Positions 1 to 14,120 of a stretch of 64,000 nt of DNA are shown here, one piece after another; the first letter of the stretch is position 1, and the number at the start of each line of letters is the position of its first letter. The notes below the pieces were generated by a model. It made no database searches and had not been told where the DNA came from. It was given only the letters and a program-made list of their open reading frames with translations. Made by a program: the position numbers and the translations under genes. This DNA comes from Parapristionchus giblindavisi (Eukaryota > Nematoda > Chromadorea > Rhabditida > Diplogasteridae), in contig CALSFV010000026.1 in the NCBI GenBank assembly GCA_943737045.1, positions 248,001-312,000 of the forward strand. Direction: 5' to 3'.

Positions 1-23
1 GAAAATGTACTTGAATACTGAAT

Positions 24-48
24 CGATATTTGAATATATTTCATATCG
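24..48. other. AT-rich dyad in every monomer (CGATAT / ATATCG)
   Basis: CGATAT at 24-29 is mirrored by ATATCG at 43-48 around a 13-base AT-rich centre. The element recurs in nearly every monomer, including the 136-bp short ones. A common subfamily carries CATATAG instead of CATATCG (for example near 4174, 6073 and 14133), which breaks the right half. Whether a protein binds it is unknown. Its retention in the deletion monomers makes it a reasonable candidate for a shared binding or positioning site. Confidence 0.6.
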
Positions 49-106
49 TTGTTTTGTGAATAGCTCTCTATCATTCTTCTCCCTACTCCCATGTTAGCCA
101 AAACGC

Positions 107-128
107 CGAGAAGATCTCGCGATCGAGA
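107..128. other. Two mutually exclusive hairpins in the GC core
   Basis: The order is CGAGA (107-111), loop AGA, TCTCG (115-119), loop CGAT, CGAGA (124-128). The central TCTCG can pair with either flanking CGAGA but not both, so the core has two alternative 5-bp stems. The GTGAAGATCTCG subfamily loses one pair of the left stem. The CTCGCCATCGAG and CTCGTGATCGAG variants keep TCTCG and change only the right-hand loop. The structure is absent from the 136-bp monomers. Confidence 0.55.
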
Positions 129-3100
129 ATCTATTAGAATCAATGAAGTAATTCATATATTTGTTTTTTTTATGAAAATGTACTTGAATACTGAATCGAT
201 ATTTGAATATATTTCATATCGTTGTTTTGTGAATAGCTCTCTATCATTCTTCTCCCTACTCCCATGTTAGCCAAAACGCCGAGAAGATCTCGCGATCGAG
301 AATCTATTAGAATCAATGAAGTAATTCATATATTTGTTTTTTTATGAAAATGTACTTGAATACTGAATCGATATTTGAATATATTTCATATCGTTGTTTT
401 GTGAATAGCTCTCTATCATTCTTCTCCCTACTCCCATGTTAGCCAAAACGCCGAGAAGATCTCGCGATCGAGAATCTATTAGAATCAATGAAGTAATTCA
501 TATATTTGTTTTTTTAATGAAAATGTACTTGAATACTGAATCGATATTTGAATATATTTCATATCGTTGTTTTGTGAATAGCTCTCTATCATTCTTCTCC
601 CTACTCCCATGTTAGCCAAAACGCCGAGAAGATCTCGCGATCGAGAATCTATTAGAATCAATGAAGTAATTCATATATTTGTTTTTTTAATGAAAATGTA
701 CTTGAATACTGAATCGATATTTGAATATATTTCATATCGTTGTTTTGTGAATAGCTCTCTATCATTCTTCTCCCTACTCCCATGTTAGCCAAAACGCCGA
801 GAAGATCTCGCGATCGAGAATCTATTAGAATCAATGAAGTAATTCATATATTTGTTTTTTTTAATGAAAATGTACTTGAATACTGAATCGATATTTGAAT
901 ATATTTCATATCGTTGTTTTGTGAATAGCTCTCTATCATTCTTCTCCCTACTCCCATCTTAGCCAAAACGCCGAGAAGATCTCGCGATCGAGAATCTATT
1001 AGAATCAATGAAGTAATTCATATATTTGTTTTTTTTTATGAAAATGTACTTGAATACTGAATCGATATTTGAATATATTTCATATCGTTGTTTTGTGAAT
1101 AGCTCTCTATCATTCTTCTCCCTACTCCCATCTTAGCCAAAAGGCCGAGAAGATCTCGCGATCGAAAATCTACCAGAATCAATGAAATACTTCATATAAT
1201 TGATTTTATGAAAATGTACTTGAATACTGAATCGATATTTGAATATATTTCATATCGTTGTTTTGTGAATAGCTCTCTATCATTCTTCTCCCTTCTCCCA
1301 TCTGAGCCAAAAGGCCGTGAACATCTCGCGATCGAGAATCTACTGGAATCAATGAAGTAATTGATATAATTGATTTTATGAAAATGTACTAGAAAACTGA
1401 ATCGATATTTGAATATATTTTATATCGTTGTTTTGTGAATAGCTCTCTATCATTCTTCTCCCTACTCCCATCTTAGCCAAAAGGCCGAGAAGATCTCGCG
1501 ATCGAAAATCTACCAGAATCAATGAAATACTTCATATAATTGATTTTATGAAAATGTACTTGAATACTGAATCGATATTTGAATATATTTCATATCGTTG
1601 TTTTGTGAATAGCTCTCTATCATTCTTCTCCCTTCTCCCATCTGAGCCAAAAGGCCGTGAACATCTCGCGATCGAGAATCTACTGGAATCAATGAAGTAA
1701 TTGATATAATTGATTTTATGAAAATGTACTAGAAAACTGAATCGATATTTGAATATATTTTATATCGCTGTTTTGTGAATAGCTCTCTATCATTCTTTTC
1801 CCTACTCCCATCTTAGCCAAAAGGCCGAGAAGATCTCGCTATCGAGAATCTACTAGAATCAATGAAGTAATTGATATAATTGATTTTATGAAAATGTACT
1901 AGAAAACTGAATCGATATTTGAATATATTTTATATCGCTGTTTTGTGAATAGCTCTCTATCATTCTTCTCCCTACTCCCATCTTAGCCAAAACGCCGAGA
2001 AGATCTCGCGATCGAGAATCTATTAGAATCAATGAAGTAATTCATATATTTGTTTTTTTTATGAAAATGTACTTGAATACTGAATCGATATTTGAATATA
2101 TTTCATATCGTTGTTTTGTGAATAGCTCTCTATCATTCTTCTCCCTACTCCCATGTTAGCCAAAACGCCGAGAAGATCTCGCGATCGAGAATCTATTAGA
2201 ATCAATGAAGTAATTCATATATTTGTTTTTTTTAATGAAAATGTACTTGAATACTGAATCGATATTTGAATATATTTCATATCGTTGTTTTGTGAATAGC
2301 TCTCTATCATTCTTCTCCCTACTCCCATGTTAGCCAAAACGCCGAGAAGATCTCGCGATCGAGAATCTATTAGAATCAATGAAGTACTTCATATATTTGT
2401 TTTTTTTTAATGAAAATGTACTTGAATACTGAATCGATATTTGAATATATTTCATATCGTTGTTTTGTGAATAGCTCTCTATCATTCTTCTCCCTACTCC
2501 CATGTTAGCCAAAACGCCGAGAAGATCTCGCGATCGAGAATCTATTAGAATCAATGAAGTAATTCATATATTTGTTTTTTTTAATGAAAATGTACTTGAA
2601 TACTGAATCGATATTTGAATATATTTCATATCGTTGTTTTGTGAATAGCTCTCTATCATTCTTCTCCCTACTCCCATCTTAGCCAAAACGCCGAGAAGAT
2701 CTCGCGATCGAGAATCTATTAGAATCAATGAAGTAATTCATATATTTGTTTTTTTTATGAAAATGTACTTGAATACTGAATCGATATTTGAATATATTTC
2801 ATATCGTTGTTTTGTGAATAGCTCTCTATCATTCTTCTCCCTACTCCCATCTTAGCCAAAAGGCCGAGAAGATCTCGCGATCGAAAATCTACCAGAATCA
2901 ATGAAATACTTCATATAATTGATTTTATGAAAATGTACTTGAATACTGAATCGATATTTGTATATATTTCATACCGTTGTTTTGTGAATAGCTCTCTATC
3001 ATTCTTCTCCCTTCTCCCATCTGAGCCAAAAGGCCGAGAAGATCTCGCTATCGAGAATCTACTAGAATCAATGAAGTAATTCATATATTTGTTTTTTTTT

Positions 3101-6100
3101 AATGAAAATGTACTTGAATACTGAATCGATATTTGAATATATTTCATATCGTTGTTTTGTGAATAGCTCTCTATCATTCTTCTCCCTACTCCCATGTTAG
3201 CCAAAACGCCGAGAAGATCTCGCGATCGAGAATCTATTAGAATCAATGAAGTAATTCATATATTTGTTTTTTTTAATGAAAATGTACTTGAATACTGAAT
3301 CGATATTTGAATATATTTCATATCGTTGTTTTGTGAATAGCTCTCTATCATTCTTCTCCCTACTCCCATCTTAGCCAAAACGCCGAGAAGATCTCGCGAT
3401 CGAGAATCTATTAGAATCAATGAAGTAATTCATATATTTGTTTTTTTTATGAAAATGTACTTGAATACTGAATCGATATTTGAATATATTTCATATCGTT
3501 GTTTTGTGAATAGCTCTCTATCATTCTTCTCCCTACTCCCATCTTAGCCAAAAGGCCGAGAAGATCTCGCGATCGAAAATCTACCAGAATCAATGAAATA
3601 CTTCATATAATTGATTTTATGAAAATGTACTTGAATACTGAATCGATATTTGAATATATTTCATATCGTTGTTTTGTGAATAGCTCTCTATCATTCTTCT
3701 CCCTTCTCCCATCTGAGCCAAAAGGCCGTGAACATCTCGCGATCGAGAATCTACTGGAATCAATGAAGTAATTGATATAATTGATTTTATGAAAATGTAC
3801 TAGAAAACTGAATCGATATTTGAATATATTTTATATCGCTGTTTTGTGAATAGCTCTCTATCATTCTTTTCCCTACTCCCATCTTAGCCAAAAGGCCGAG
3901 AAGATCTCGCTATCGAGAATCTACTAGAATCAATGAAGTAATTTATATATTTGATTTTATGAAAATGTACTTGAAAACTGAATCGATATTTGAATATATT
4001 TCATATCGTTGTTTTGTGAATAGCTCTCTATCATTCTTCTCCCTTCTCCCATCTGAGCCAAAAGGCCGTGAAGATCTCGTGATCGAGAATCTACTGGAAT
4101 CAATGAAGTAATTGACATAATTGATTTTATGAAAATGTACTAGAAAACTGAATCGATATTTGAATATATTTCATATAGTTGTTTTGTGAATAGCTCTCTA
4201 TCATTCTTCTCCCTACTCCCATGTTAGCCAAAACGCCGAGAAGATCTCGCGATCGAGAATCTGTTAGAATCAATGAAGTAATTCATATATTTGTTTTTTT
4301 TATGAAAATGTACTTGAATACTGAATCGATATTTGAATATATTTCATATCGTTGTTTTGTGAATAGCTCTCTATCATTCTTCTCCCTTCTCCCATCTGAG
4401 CCAAAAGGCCGTGAAGATCTCGTGATCGAGAATCTACTGGAATCAATGAAGTAATTGATATAATCGATTTTATGAAAATGTACTAGAAAACTGAATCGAT
4501 ATTTGAATATATTTCATATAGTTGTTTTGTGAATAGCTCTCTATCATTCTTCTCCCTTCTTCCATCTGAGCCAAAAGGCCGTGAAGATCTCGCGATCGAG
4601 AATCTACTGGAATCAATGAAGTAATTGATATAATTGATTTTATGAAAATGTACTAGAAAACTGAATCGATATTTGAATATATTTCATATCGCTGTTTTGT
4701 GAATAGCTCTCTATCATTCTTCTCCCTTCTCCCATGTTAGCCAAAACGCCGAGAAGATCTCGCGATCGAGAATCTATTAGAATCAATGAAGTAATTCATA
4801 TATTTGTTTTTTTTATGAAAATGTACTTGAATACTGAATCGATATTTGAATATATTTCATATCGTTGTTTTGTGAATAGCTCTCTATCATTCTTCTCCCT
4901 ACTCCCATGTTAGCCAAAACGCCGAGAAGATCTCGCGATCGAGAATCTATTAGAATCAATGAAGTAATTCATATATTTGTTTTTTTTAATGAAAATGTAC
5001 TTGAATACTGAATCGATATTTGAATATATTTCATATCGTTGTTTTGTGAATAGCTCTCTATCATTCTTCTCCCTACTCCCATGTTAGCCAAAACGCCGAG
5101 AAGATCTCGCGATCGAGAATCTATTAGAATCAATGAAGTAATTCATATATTTGTTTTTTTTAATGAAAATGTACTTGAATACTGAATCGATATTTGAATA
5201 TATTTCATATCGTTGCTTTGTGAATAGCTCTCTATCATTCTTCTCCCTACTCCCATGTTAGCCAAAACGCCGAGAAGATCTCGCGATCGAGAATCTATTA
5301 GAATCAATGAAGTAATTCATATATTTGTTTTTTTTATGAAAATGTACTTGAATACTGAATCGATATTTGAATATATTTCATATCGTTGTTTTGTGAATAG
5401 CTCTCTATCATTCTTCTCCCTACTCCCATCTTAGCCAAAAGGCCGAGAAGATCTCGCGATCGAGAATTTATTAGAATCAATGAAGTAATTCATATATTTG
5501 TTTTTTTTTATGAAAATGTACTTGAATACTGAATCGATATTTGAATATATTTCATATCGTTGTTTTGTGAATAGCTCTCTATCATTCTTCTTCCTACTCC
5601 CATGTTAGCCAAAACGCCGAGAAGATCTCGCGATCGAGAATCTATTAGAATCAATGAAGTAATTCATATATTTGTTTTTTTTTATGAAAATGTACTTGAA
5701 TACTGAATCGATATTTGAATATATTTCATATCGTTGTTTTGTGAATAGCTCTCTATCATTCTTCTCCCTACTCCCATGTTAGCCAAAACGCCGAGAAGAT
5801 CTCGCGATCGAGAATCTATTAGAATCAATGAAGTAATTCATATATTTGTTTTTTTTAATGAAAATGTACTTGAATACTGAATCGATATTTGAATATATTT
5901 CATATCGTTGTTTTGTGAATAGCTCTCTATCATTCTTCTCCCTACTCCCATCTTAGCCAAAGGCCGAGAAGATCTCGCGATCGAAAATCTACCAGAATCA
6001 ATGAAGTAATTGATATAATTGATTTTATGAAAATGTACTAGAAAACTGAATCGATATTTGAATATATTTCATATAGTTGTTTTGTGAATAGCTCTCTATC

Positions 6101-7724
6101 ATTCTTCTCCCTACTCCCATGTTAGCCAAAACGCCGAGAAGATCTCGCGATCGAGAATCTATTAGAATCAATGAAGTAATTCATATATTTGTTTTTTTAT
6201 GAAAATGTACTTGAATACTGAATCGATATTTGAATATATTTCATATCGTTGTTTTGTGAATAGCTCTCTATCATTCTTCTCCCTACTCCCATCTTAGCCA
6301 AAAGGCCGAGAAGATCTCGCGATCGAGAATTTATTAGAATCAATGAAGTAATTCATATATTTGTTTTTTTTAATGAAAATGTACTTGAATACTGAATCGA
6401 TATTTGAATATATTTCATATCGTTGTTTTGTGAATAGCTCTCTATCATTCTTCTTCCTACTCCCATGTTAGCCAAAACGCCGAGAAGATCTCGCGATCGA
6501 GAATCTATTAGAATCAATGAAGTAATTCATATATTTGTTTTTTTTTATGAAAATGTACTTGAATACTGAATCGATATTTGAATATATTTCATATCGTTGT
6601 TTTGTGAATAGCTCTCTATCATTCTTCTCCCTACTCCCATGTTAGCCAAAACGCCGAGAAGATCTCGCGATCGAGAATCTATTAGAATCAATGAAGTAAT
6701 TCATATATTCGTTTTTTTATGAAAATGTACTTGAATACTGAATCGATATTTGAATATATTTCATATCGCTGTTTTGTGAATAGCTCTCTATCATTCTTCT
6801 CCCTACTCCCATCTTAGCCAAAAGGCCGAGAAGATCTCGCGATCGAAAATCTACCAGAATCAATGAAATAATTCATATAATTGATTTTATGAAAATGTAC
6901 TTGAATACTGAATCGATATTTGAATATATTTCATATCGTTGTTTTGTGAATAGCTCTCTATCATTCTTCTCCCTTCTCCCATGTTAGCCAAAACGCCGAG
7001 AAGATCTCGCGATCGAGAATCTATTAGAATCAATGAAGTAATTCATATATTTGTTTTTTTATGAAAATGTACTTGAATACTGAATCGATATTTGAATATA
7101 TTTCATATCGCTGTTTTGTGAATAGCTCTCTATCATTCTTCTCCCTACTCCCATGTTAGCCAAAACGCCGAGAAGATCTCGCGATCGAGAATCTATTAGA
7201 ATCAATGAAGTAATTCATATATTTGTTTTTTTATGAAAATGTACTTGAATACTGAATCGATATTTGAATATATTTCATATCGCTGTTTTGTGAATAGCTC
7301 TCTATCATTCTTCTCCCTACTCCCATGTTAGCCAAAACGCCGTGAAGATCTCGTGATCGAGAATCTACTGGAATCAATGATGTAATTGATATAATTGATT
7401 TTATGAAAATGTACTAGAAAACTGAATCGATATTTGAATATATTTCATATAGTTGTTTTGTGAATAGCTCTCTATCATTCTTCTCCCTTCTCCCATCTTA
7501 GCCAAAAGGCCGAGAAGATCTCGCGATCTAGAATCTACTAGAATCAATGAAGTAATTCATATAATTGATTTTATGAAAATGTACTTGAATACTGAATCGA
7601 TATTTGAATATATTTCATATCGTTGTTTTGTGAATAGCTCTCTATCATTCTTCTCCCTTCTCCCATCTGAGCCAAAAGGCCGTGAAGATCTCGCGATCGA
7701 GAATCTATTAGAATCAATGAAGTA

Positions 7725-9448
7725 ATTCATATATATATGTTTTTTTATGAAAATGTACTTGAATACTGAATCGATATTTGAATATATTTCATATCGCTGT
7801 TTTGTGAATAGCTCTCTATCATTCTTCTCCCTACTCCCATGTTAGCCAAAACGCCGAGAAGATCTCGCGATCGAGAATCTATTAGAATCAATGAAGTAAT
7901 TCATATATATGTTTTTTTATGAAAATGTACTTGAATACTGAATCGATATTTGAATATATTTCATATCGCTGTTTTGTGAATAGCTCTCTATCATTCTTCT
8001 CCCTACTCCCATGTTAGCCAAAACGCCGAGAAGATCTCGCGATCGAGAATCTATTAGAATCAATGAAGTAATTCATATATTTGTTTTTTTATGAAAATGT
8101 ACTTGAATACTGAATCGATATTTGAATATATTTCATATCGCTGTTTTGTGAATAGCTCTCTATCATTCTTCTCCCTACTCCCATCTTAGCCAAAAGGCCG
8201 AGAAGATCTCGCGATCGAGAATCTACTAGAATCAATGAAGTAATTCATATATTTGTTTTTTTTATGAAAATGTACTTGAATACTGAATCGATATTTGAAT
8301 ATATTTCATATCGCTGTTTTGTGAATAGCTCTCTATCATTCTTCTCCCTACTCCCATCTTAGCCAAAAGGCCGAGAAGATCTCGCGATCGAGAATCTACT
8401 AGAATCAATGAAGTAATTCATATATTTGTTTTTTATGAAAATGTACTTGAATACTGAATCGATATTTGAATATATTTCATATCGTTGTTTTGTGAATAGC
8501 TCTCTATCATTCTTCTCCCTTCTCCCATCTGAGCCAAAAGGCCGTGAAGATCTCGCGATCGAGAATCTATTAGAATCAATGAAGTAATTCATATATATAT
8601 GTTTTTTTATGAAAATGTACTTGAATACTGAATCGATATTTGAATATATTTCATATCGCTGTTTTGTGAATAGCTCTCTATCATTCTTCTCCCTACTCCC
8701 ATGTTAGCCAAAACGCCGAGAAGATCTCGCGATCGAGAATCTATTAGAATCAATGAAGTAATTCATATATATGTTTTTTTATGAAAATGTACTTGAATAC
8801 TGAATCGATATTTGAATATATTTCATATCGCTGTTTTGTGAATAGCTCTCTATCATTCTTCTCCCTACTCCCATGTTAGCCAAAACGCCGAGAAGATCTC
8901 GCGATCGAGAATCTATTAGAATCAATGAAGTAATTCATATATTTGTTTTTTTATGAAAATGTACTTGAATACTGAATCGATATTTGAATATATTTCATAT
9001 CGCTGTTTTGTGAATAGCTCTCTATCATTCTTCTCCCTACTCCCATCTTAGCCAAAAGGCCGAGAAGATCTCGCGATCGAGAATCTACTAGAATCAATGA
9101 AGTAATTCATATATTTGTTTTTTTTATGAAAATGTACTTGAATACTGAATCGATATTTGAATATATTTCATATCGCTGTTTTGTGAATAGCTCTCTATCA
9201 TTCTTCTCCCTACTCCCATCTTAGCCAAAAGGCCGAGAAGATCTCGCGATCGAGAATCTACTAGAATCAATGAAGTAATTCATATATTTGTTTTTTATGA
9301 AAATGTACTTGAATACTGAATCGATATTTGAATATATTTCATATCGTTGTTTTGTGAATAGCTCTCTATCATTCTTCTCCCTTCTCCCATCTGAGCCAAA
9401 AGGCCGAGAAGATCTCGCGATCGAGAATCTACTAGAATCAATGAAGTA
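7725..9448 (+). repeat. 862-bp higher-order repeat, two copies
   Basis: The unusual ATTCATATATATATG variant occurs at 7725 and again at 8587, exactly 862 bp apart, and the order of monomer variants between them repeats. The unit is five monomers. A near-identical stretch recurs at about 14.95-15.8 kb: the segment at 9221-9454 matches 15558-15791. This shows a block duplicated both locally and at a distance. Confidence 0.75.
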
Positions 9449-11099
9449 ATTCATATAATTGATTTTATGAAAATGTACTTGAATACTGAATCGATATTTG
9501 AATATATTTCATATCGTTGTTTTGTGAATAGCTCTCTATCATTCTTCTCCCTTCTCCCATCTGAGCCAAAAGGCCGTGAAGATCTCGTGATCGAGAATCT
9601 ACTGGAATCAATGAAGTAATTGATATAATTGATTTTATGAAAATGTACTAGAAAACTGAATCGATATTTGAATATATTTCATATAGTGGTTTTGTGAATA
9701 GCTCTCTATCATTCTTCTCCCTTCTCCCATCTGAGCCAAAAGGCCGTGAAGATCTCGTGATCGAGAATCTACTGGAATCAATGAAGTAATTGATATAATT
9801 GATTTTATGAAAATGTACTAGAAAACTAAATCGATATTTGAATATATTTCATATCGTTGTTTTGTGAATAGCTCTCTATCATTCTTCTCCCTTCTCCCAT
9901 CTGAGCCAAAAGGCCGTGAAGATCTCGCGATCGAGAATCTATTAGAATCAATGAAGTAATTCATATATATGTTTTTTTTATGAAAATGCACTTGAATACT
10001 GAATCGATATTTGAATATATTTCATATCGCTGTTTTGTGAATAGCTCTCTATCATTCTTCTCCCTTCTCCCATCTGAGCCAAAAGGCCGTGAAGATCTCG
10101 CGATCGAGAATCTATTAGAATCAATGAAGTAATTCATATATATGTTTTTTATGAAAATGTACTTGAATACTGAATCGATATTTGAATATATTTCATATCG
10201 CTGTTTTGTGAATAGCTCTCTATCATTCTTCTCCCTACTCCCATGTTAGCCAAAACGCCGAGAAGATCTCGCGATCGAGAATCTATTAGAATCAATGAAG
10301 TAATTCATATATTTGTTTTTTTTTATGAAAATGTACTTGAATACTGAATCGATATTTGAATATATTTCATATCGTTGTTTTGTGAATAGCTCTCTATCAT
10401 TCTTCTCCCTACTCCCATGTTAGCCAAAACGCCGAGAAGATCTCGCGATCGAGAATCTATTAGAATCAATGAAGTAATTCATATATTTGTTTTTTTTTAT
10501 GAAAATGTACTTGAATACTGAATCGATATTTGAATATATTTCATATCGCTGTTTTGTGAATAGCTCTCTATCATTCTTCTCCCTACTCCCATGTTAGCCA
10601 AAACGCCGAGAAGATCTCGCGATCGAGAATCTATTAGAATCAATGAAGTAATTCATATATTTGTTTTTTTTTATGAAAATGTACTTGAATACTGAATCGA
10701 TATTTGAATATATTTCATATCGCTGTTTTGTGAATAGCTCTCTATCATTCTTCTCCCTACTCCCATGTTAGCCAAAACGCCGAGAAGATCTCGCGATCGA
10801 GAATCTATTAGAATCAATGAAGTAATTCATATATTTGTTTTTTTTATGAAAATGTACTTGAATACTGAATCGATATTTGAATATATTTCATATCGTTGTT
10901 TTGTGAATAGCTCTCTATCATTCTTCTCCCTACTCCCATGTTAGCCAAAACGCCGAGAAGATCTCGCGATCGAGAATCTATTAGAATCAATGAAGTAATT
11001 CATATATTTGTTTTTTTTAATGAAAATGTACTTGAATACTGAATCGATATTTGAATATATTTCATATCGCTGTTTTGTGAATAGCTCTCTATCATTCTT

Positions 11100-14000
11100 C
11101 TCCCTACTCCCATCTTAGCCAAAAGGCCGTGAAGATCTCGCGATCGAGAATCTACTGGAATCAATGAAGTAATTGATATAATTGATTTTATGAAAATGTA
11201 CTAGAAAACTGAATCGATATTTGAATATATTTCATATCGTTGTTTTGTGAATAGCTCTCTATCATTCTTCTCCCTACTCCCATCTTAGCCAAAAGGCCGT
11301 GAAGATCTCGCGATCGAGAATCTACTGGAATCAATGAAGTAATTGATATAATTGATTTTATGAAAATGTACTAGAAAACTGAATCGATATTTGAATATAT
11401 TTCATATCGCTGTTTTGTGAATAGCTCTCTATCATTCTTCTCCCTACTCCCATCTTAGCCAAAAGGCCGTGAAGATCTCGCGATCGAGAATCTATTAGAA
11501 TCAATGAAGTAATTCATATATTTGTTTTTTTTAATGAAAATGTACTTGAATACTGAATCGATATTTGAATATATTTCATATCGCTGTTTTGTGAATAGCT
11601 CTCTATCATTCTTCTCCCTACTCCCATCTTAGCCAAAAGGCCGTGAAGATCTCGCGATCGAGAATCTACTGGAATCAATGAAGTAATTGATATAATTGAT
11701 TTTATGAAAATGTACTAGAAAACTGAATCGATATTTGAATATATTTCATATCGCTGTTTTGTGAATAGCTCTCTATCATTCTTCTCCCTACTCCCATCTT
11801 AGCCAAAAGGCCGTGAAGATCTCGCGATCGAGAATCTACTGGAATCAATGAAGTAATTGATATAATTGATTTTATGAAAATGTACTAGAAAACTGAATCG
11901 ATATTTGAATATATTTCATATCGTTGTTTTGTGAATAGCTCTCTATCATTCTTCTCCCTACTCCCATCTTAGCCAAAAGGCCGTGAAGATCTCGCGATCG
12001 AGAATCTACTGGAATCAATGAAGTAATTGATATAATTGATTTTATGAAAATGTACTAGAAAACTGAATCGATATTTGAATATATTTCATATCGCTGTTTT
12101 GTGAATAGCTCTCTATCATTCTTCTCCCTACTCCCATCTTAGCCAAAAGGCCGTGAAGATCTCGCGATCGAGAATCTACTGGAATCAATGAAGTAATTGA
12201 TATAATTGATTTTATGAAAATGTACTAGAAAACTGAATCGATATTTGAATATATTTCATATCGTTGTTTTGTGAATAGCTCTCTATCATTCTTCTCCCTA
12301 CTCCCATCTTAGCCAAAAGGCCGTGAAGATCTCGCGATCGAGAATCTACTGGAATCAATGAAGTAATTGATATAATTGATTTTATGAAAATGTACTAGAA
12401 AACTGAATCGATATTTGAATATATTTCATATCGCTGTTTTGTGAATAGCTCTCTATCATTCTTCTCCCTACTCCCATCTTAGCCAAAAGGCCGTGAAGAT
12501 CTCGCGATCGAGAATCTACTGGAATCAATGAAGTAATTGATATAATTGATTTTATGAAAATGTACTAGAAAACTGAATCGATATTTGAATATATTTCATA
12601 TCGTTGTTTTGTGAATAGCTCTCTATCATTCTTCTCCCTACTCCCATCTTAGCCAAAAGGCCGTGAAGATCTCGCGATCGAGAATCTACTGGAATCAATG
12701 AAGTAATTGATATAATTGATTTTATGAAAATGTACTAGAAAACTGAATCGATATTTGAATATATTTCATATCGCTGTTTTGTGAATAGCTCTCTATCATT
12801 CTTCTCCCTACTCCCATCTTAGCCAAAAGGCCGTGAAGATCTCGCGATCGAGAATCTACTGGAATCAATGAAGTAATTGATATAATTGATTTTATGAAAA
12901 TGTACTAGAAAACTGAATCGATATTTGAATATATTTCATATCGTTGTTTTGTGAATAGCTCTCTATCATTCTTCTCCCTACTCCCATGTTAGCCAAAACG
13001 CCGAGAAGATCTCGCGATCGAGAATCTATTAGAATCAATGAAGTAATTCATATATTTGTTTTTTTTAATGAAAATGTACTTGAATACTGAATCGATATTT
13101 GAATATATTTCATATCGCTGTTTTGTGAATAGCTCTCTATCATTCTTCTCCCTACTCCCATCTTAGCCAAAAGGCCGTGAAGATCTCGCGATCGAGAATC
13201 TACTGGAATCAATGAAGTAATTGATATAATTGATTTTATGAAAATGTACTAGAATACTGAATCGATATTTGAATATATTTCATATCGTTGTTTTGTGAAT
13301 AGCTCTCTATCATTCTTCTCCCTACTCCCATGTTAGCCAAAACGCCGAGAAGATCTCGCGATCGAGAATCTATTAGAATCAATGAAGTAATTGATATAAT
13401 TGATTTTATGAAAATGTACTAGAAAACTGAATCGATATTTGAATATATTTCATATCGTTGTTTTGTGAATAGCTCTCTATCATTCTTCTCCCTTCTCCCA
13501 TCTGAGCCAAAAGGCCGTGAAGATCTCGTGATCGAGAATCTACTGGAATCAATGAAGTAATTGATATAATTGATTTTATGAAAATGTACTAGAAAACTGA
13601 ATCGATATTTGAATATATTTCATATCGTTGTTTTGTGAATAGCTCTCTATCATTCTTCTCCCTACTCCCATCTTAGCCAAAAGGCCGTGAAGATCTCGCG
13701 ATCGAGAATCTACTGGAATCAATGAAGTAATTGATATAATTGATTTTATGAAAATGTACTAGAAAACTGAATCGATATTTGAATATATTTCATATCGTTG
13801 TTTTGTGAATAGCTCTCTATCATTCTTCTCCCTTCTCCCATCTGAGCCAAAAGGCCGTGAAGATCTCGTGATCGAGAATCTACTGGAATCAATGAAGTAA
13901 TTGATATAATTGATTTTATGAAAATGTACTAGAAAACTGAATCGATATTTGAATATATTTCATATCGTTGTTTTGTGAATAGCTCTCTATCATTCTTCTC

Positions 14001-14120
14001 CCTACTCCCATCTTAGCCAAAAGGCCGTGAAGATCTCGCGATCGAGAATCTACTGGAATCAATGAAGTAATTGATATAATTGATTTTATGAAAATGTACT
14101 AGAAAACTGAATCGATATTT
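11100..14120 (+). repeat. Homogenised 170-bp subfamily with 340-bp dimers
   Basis: Nearly every unit here is the 170-bp CTAGAAAACTG / GGCCGTGAAGATCTCG / CTACTGGAATC type. From about 11,750 to 12,950 the base after CATATCG alternates C, T, C, T (GCTG near 11,751, GTTG near 11,921, GCTG near 12,091 and so on), giving a strict 340-bp dimer period. This is the most uniform stretch in the window and suggests recent amplification. Confidence 0.8.

Larger units (their letters stand above)
1..173 (+). repeat. Reference satellite monomer (173 bp)
   Basis: This unit shows the monomer's parts. Bases 24-48 hold the AT-rich dyad CGATAT...ATATCG. Bases 53-90 hold TTTTGTGAATAGCTCTC and the pyrimidine-rich stretch. 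Bases 95-106 hold TAGCCAAAACGCC. Bases 107-128 hold CGAGA-AGA-TCTCG-CGAT-CGAGA, with overlapping AGATCT, TCGCGA and CGATCG palindromes. Bases 129-150 hold AATCTATTAGAATCAATGAA. The unit ends in a T run. Almost all the CpG dinucleotides lie in the 104-126 core or in the dyad. The start of the unit is arbitrary. Confidence 0.9.
1..11100 (+). repeat. Satellite domain 1: mixed full-length monomers
   Basis: There are about 65 full-length monomers in one orientation with no foreign insert. The first seven are T-run type with CTTGAATACTG. From about 1,200 units with TTGATTTTA and CTAGAAAACTG interleave. A 340-bp (two-monomer) block is directly repeated at about 1,161-1,500 and 1,501-1,840, marked by the rare TACCAGAATC variant at 1171 and 1511. 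The same variant recurs at about 2,890 and 3,582. Short open frames here, such as 2330-2554 and 2911-3246 on the minus strand, are satellite read-through with no recognisable protein. Confidence 0.9.
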
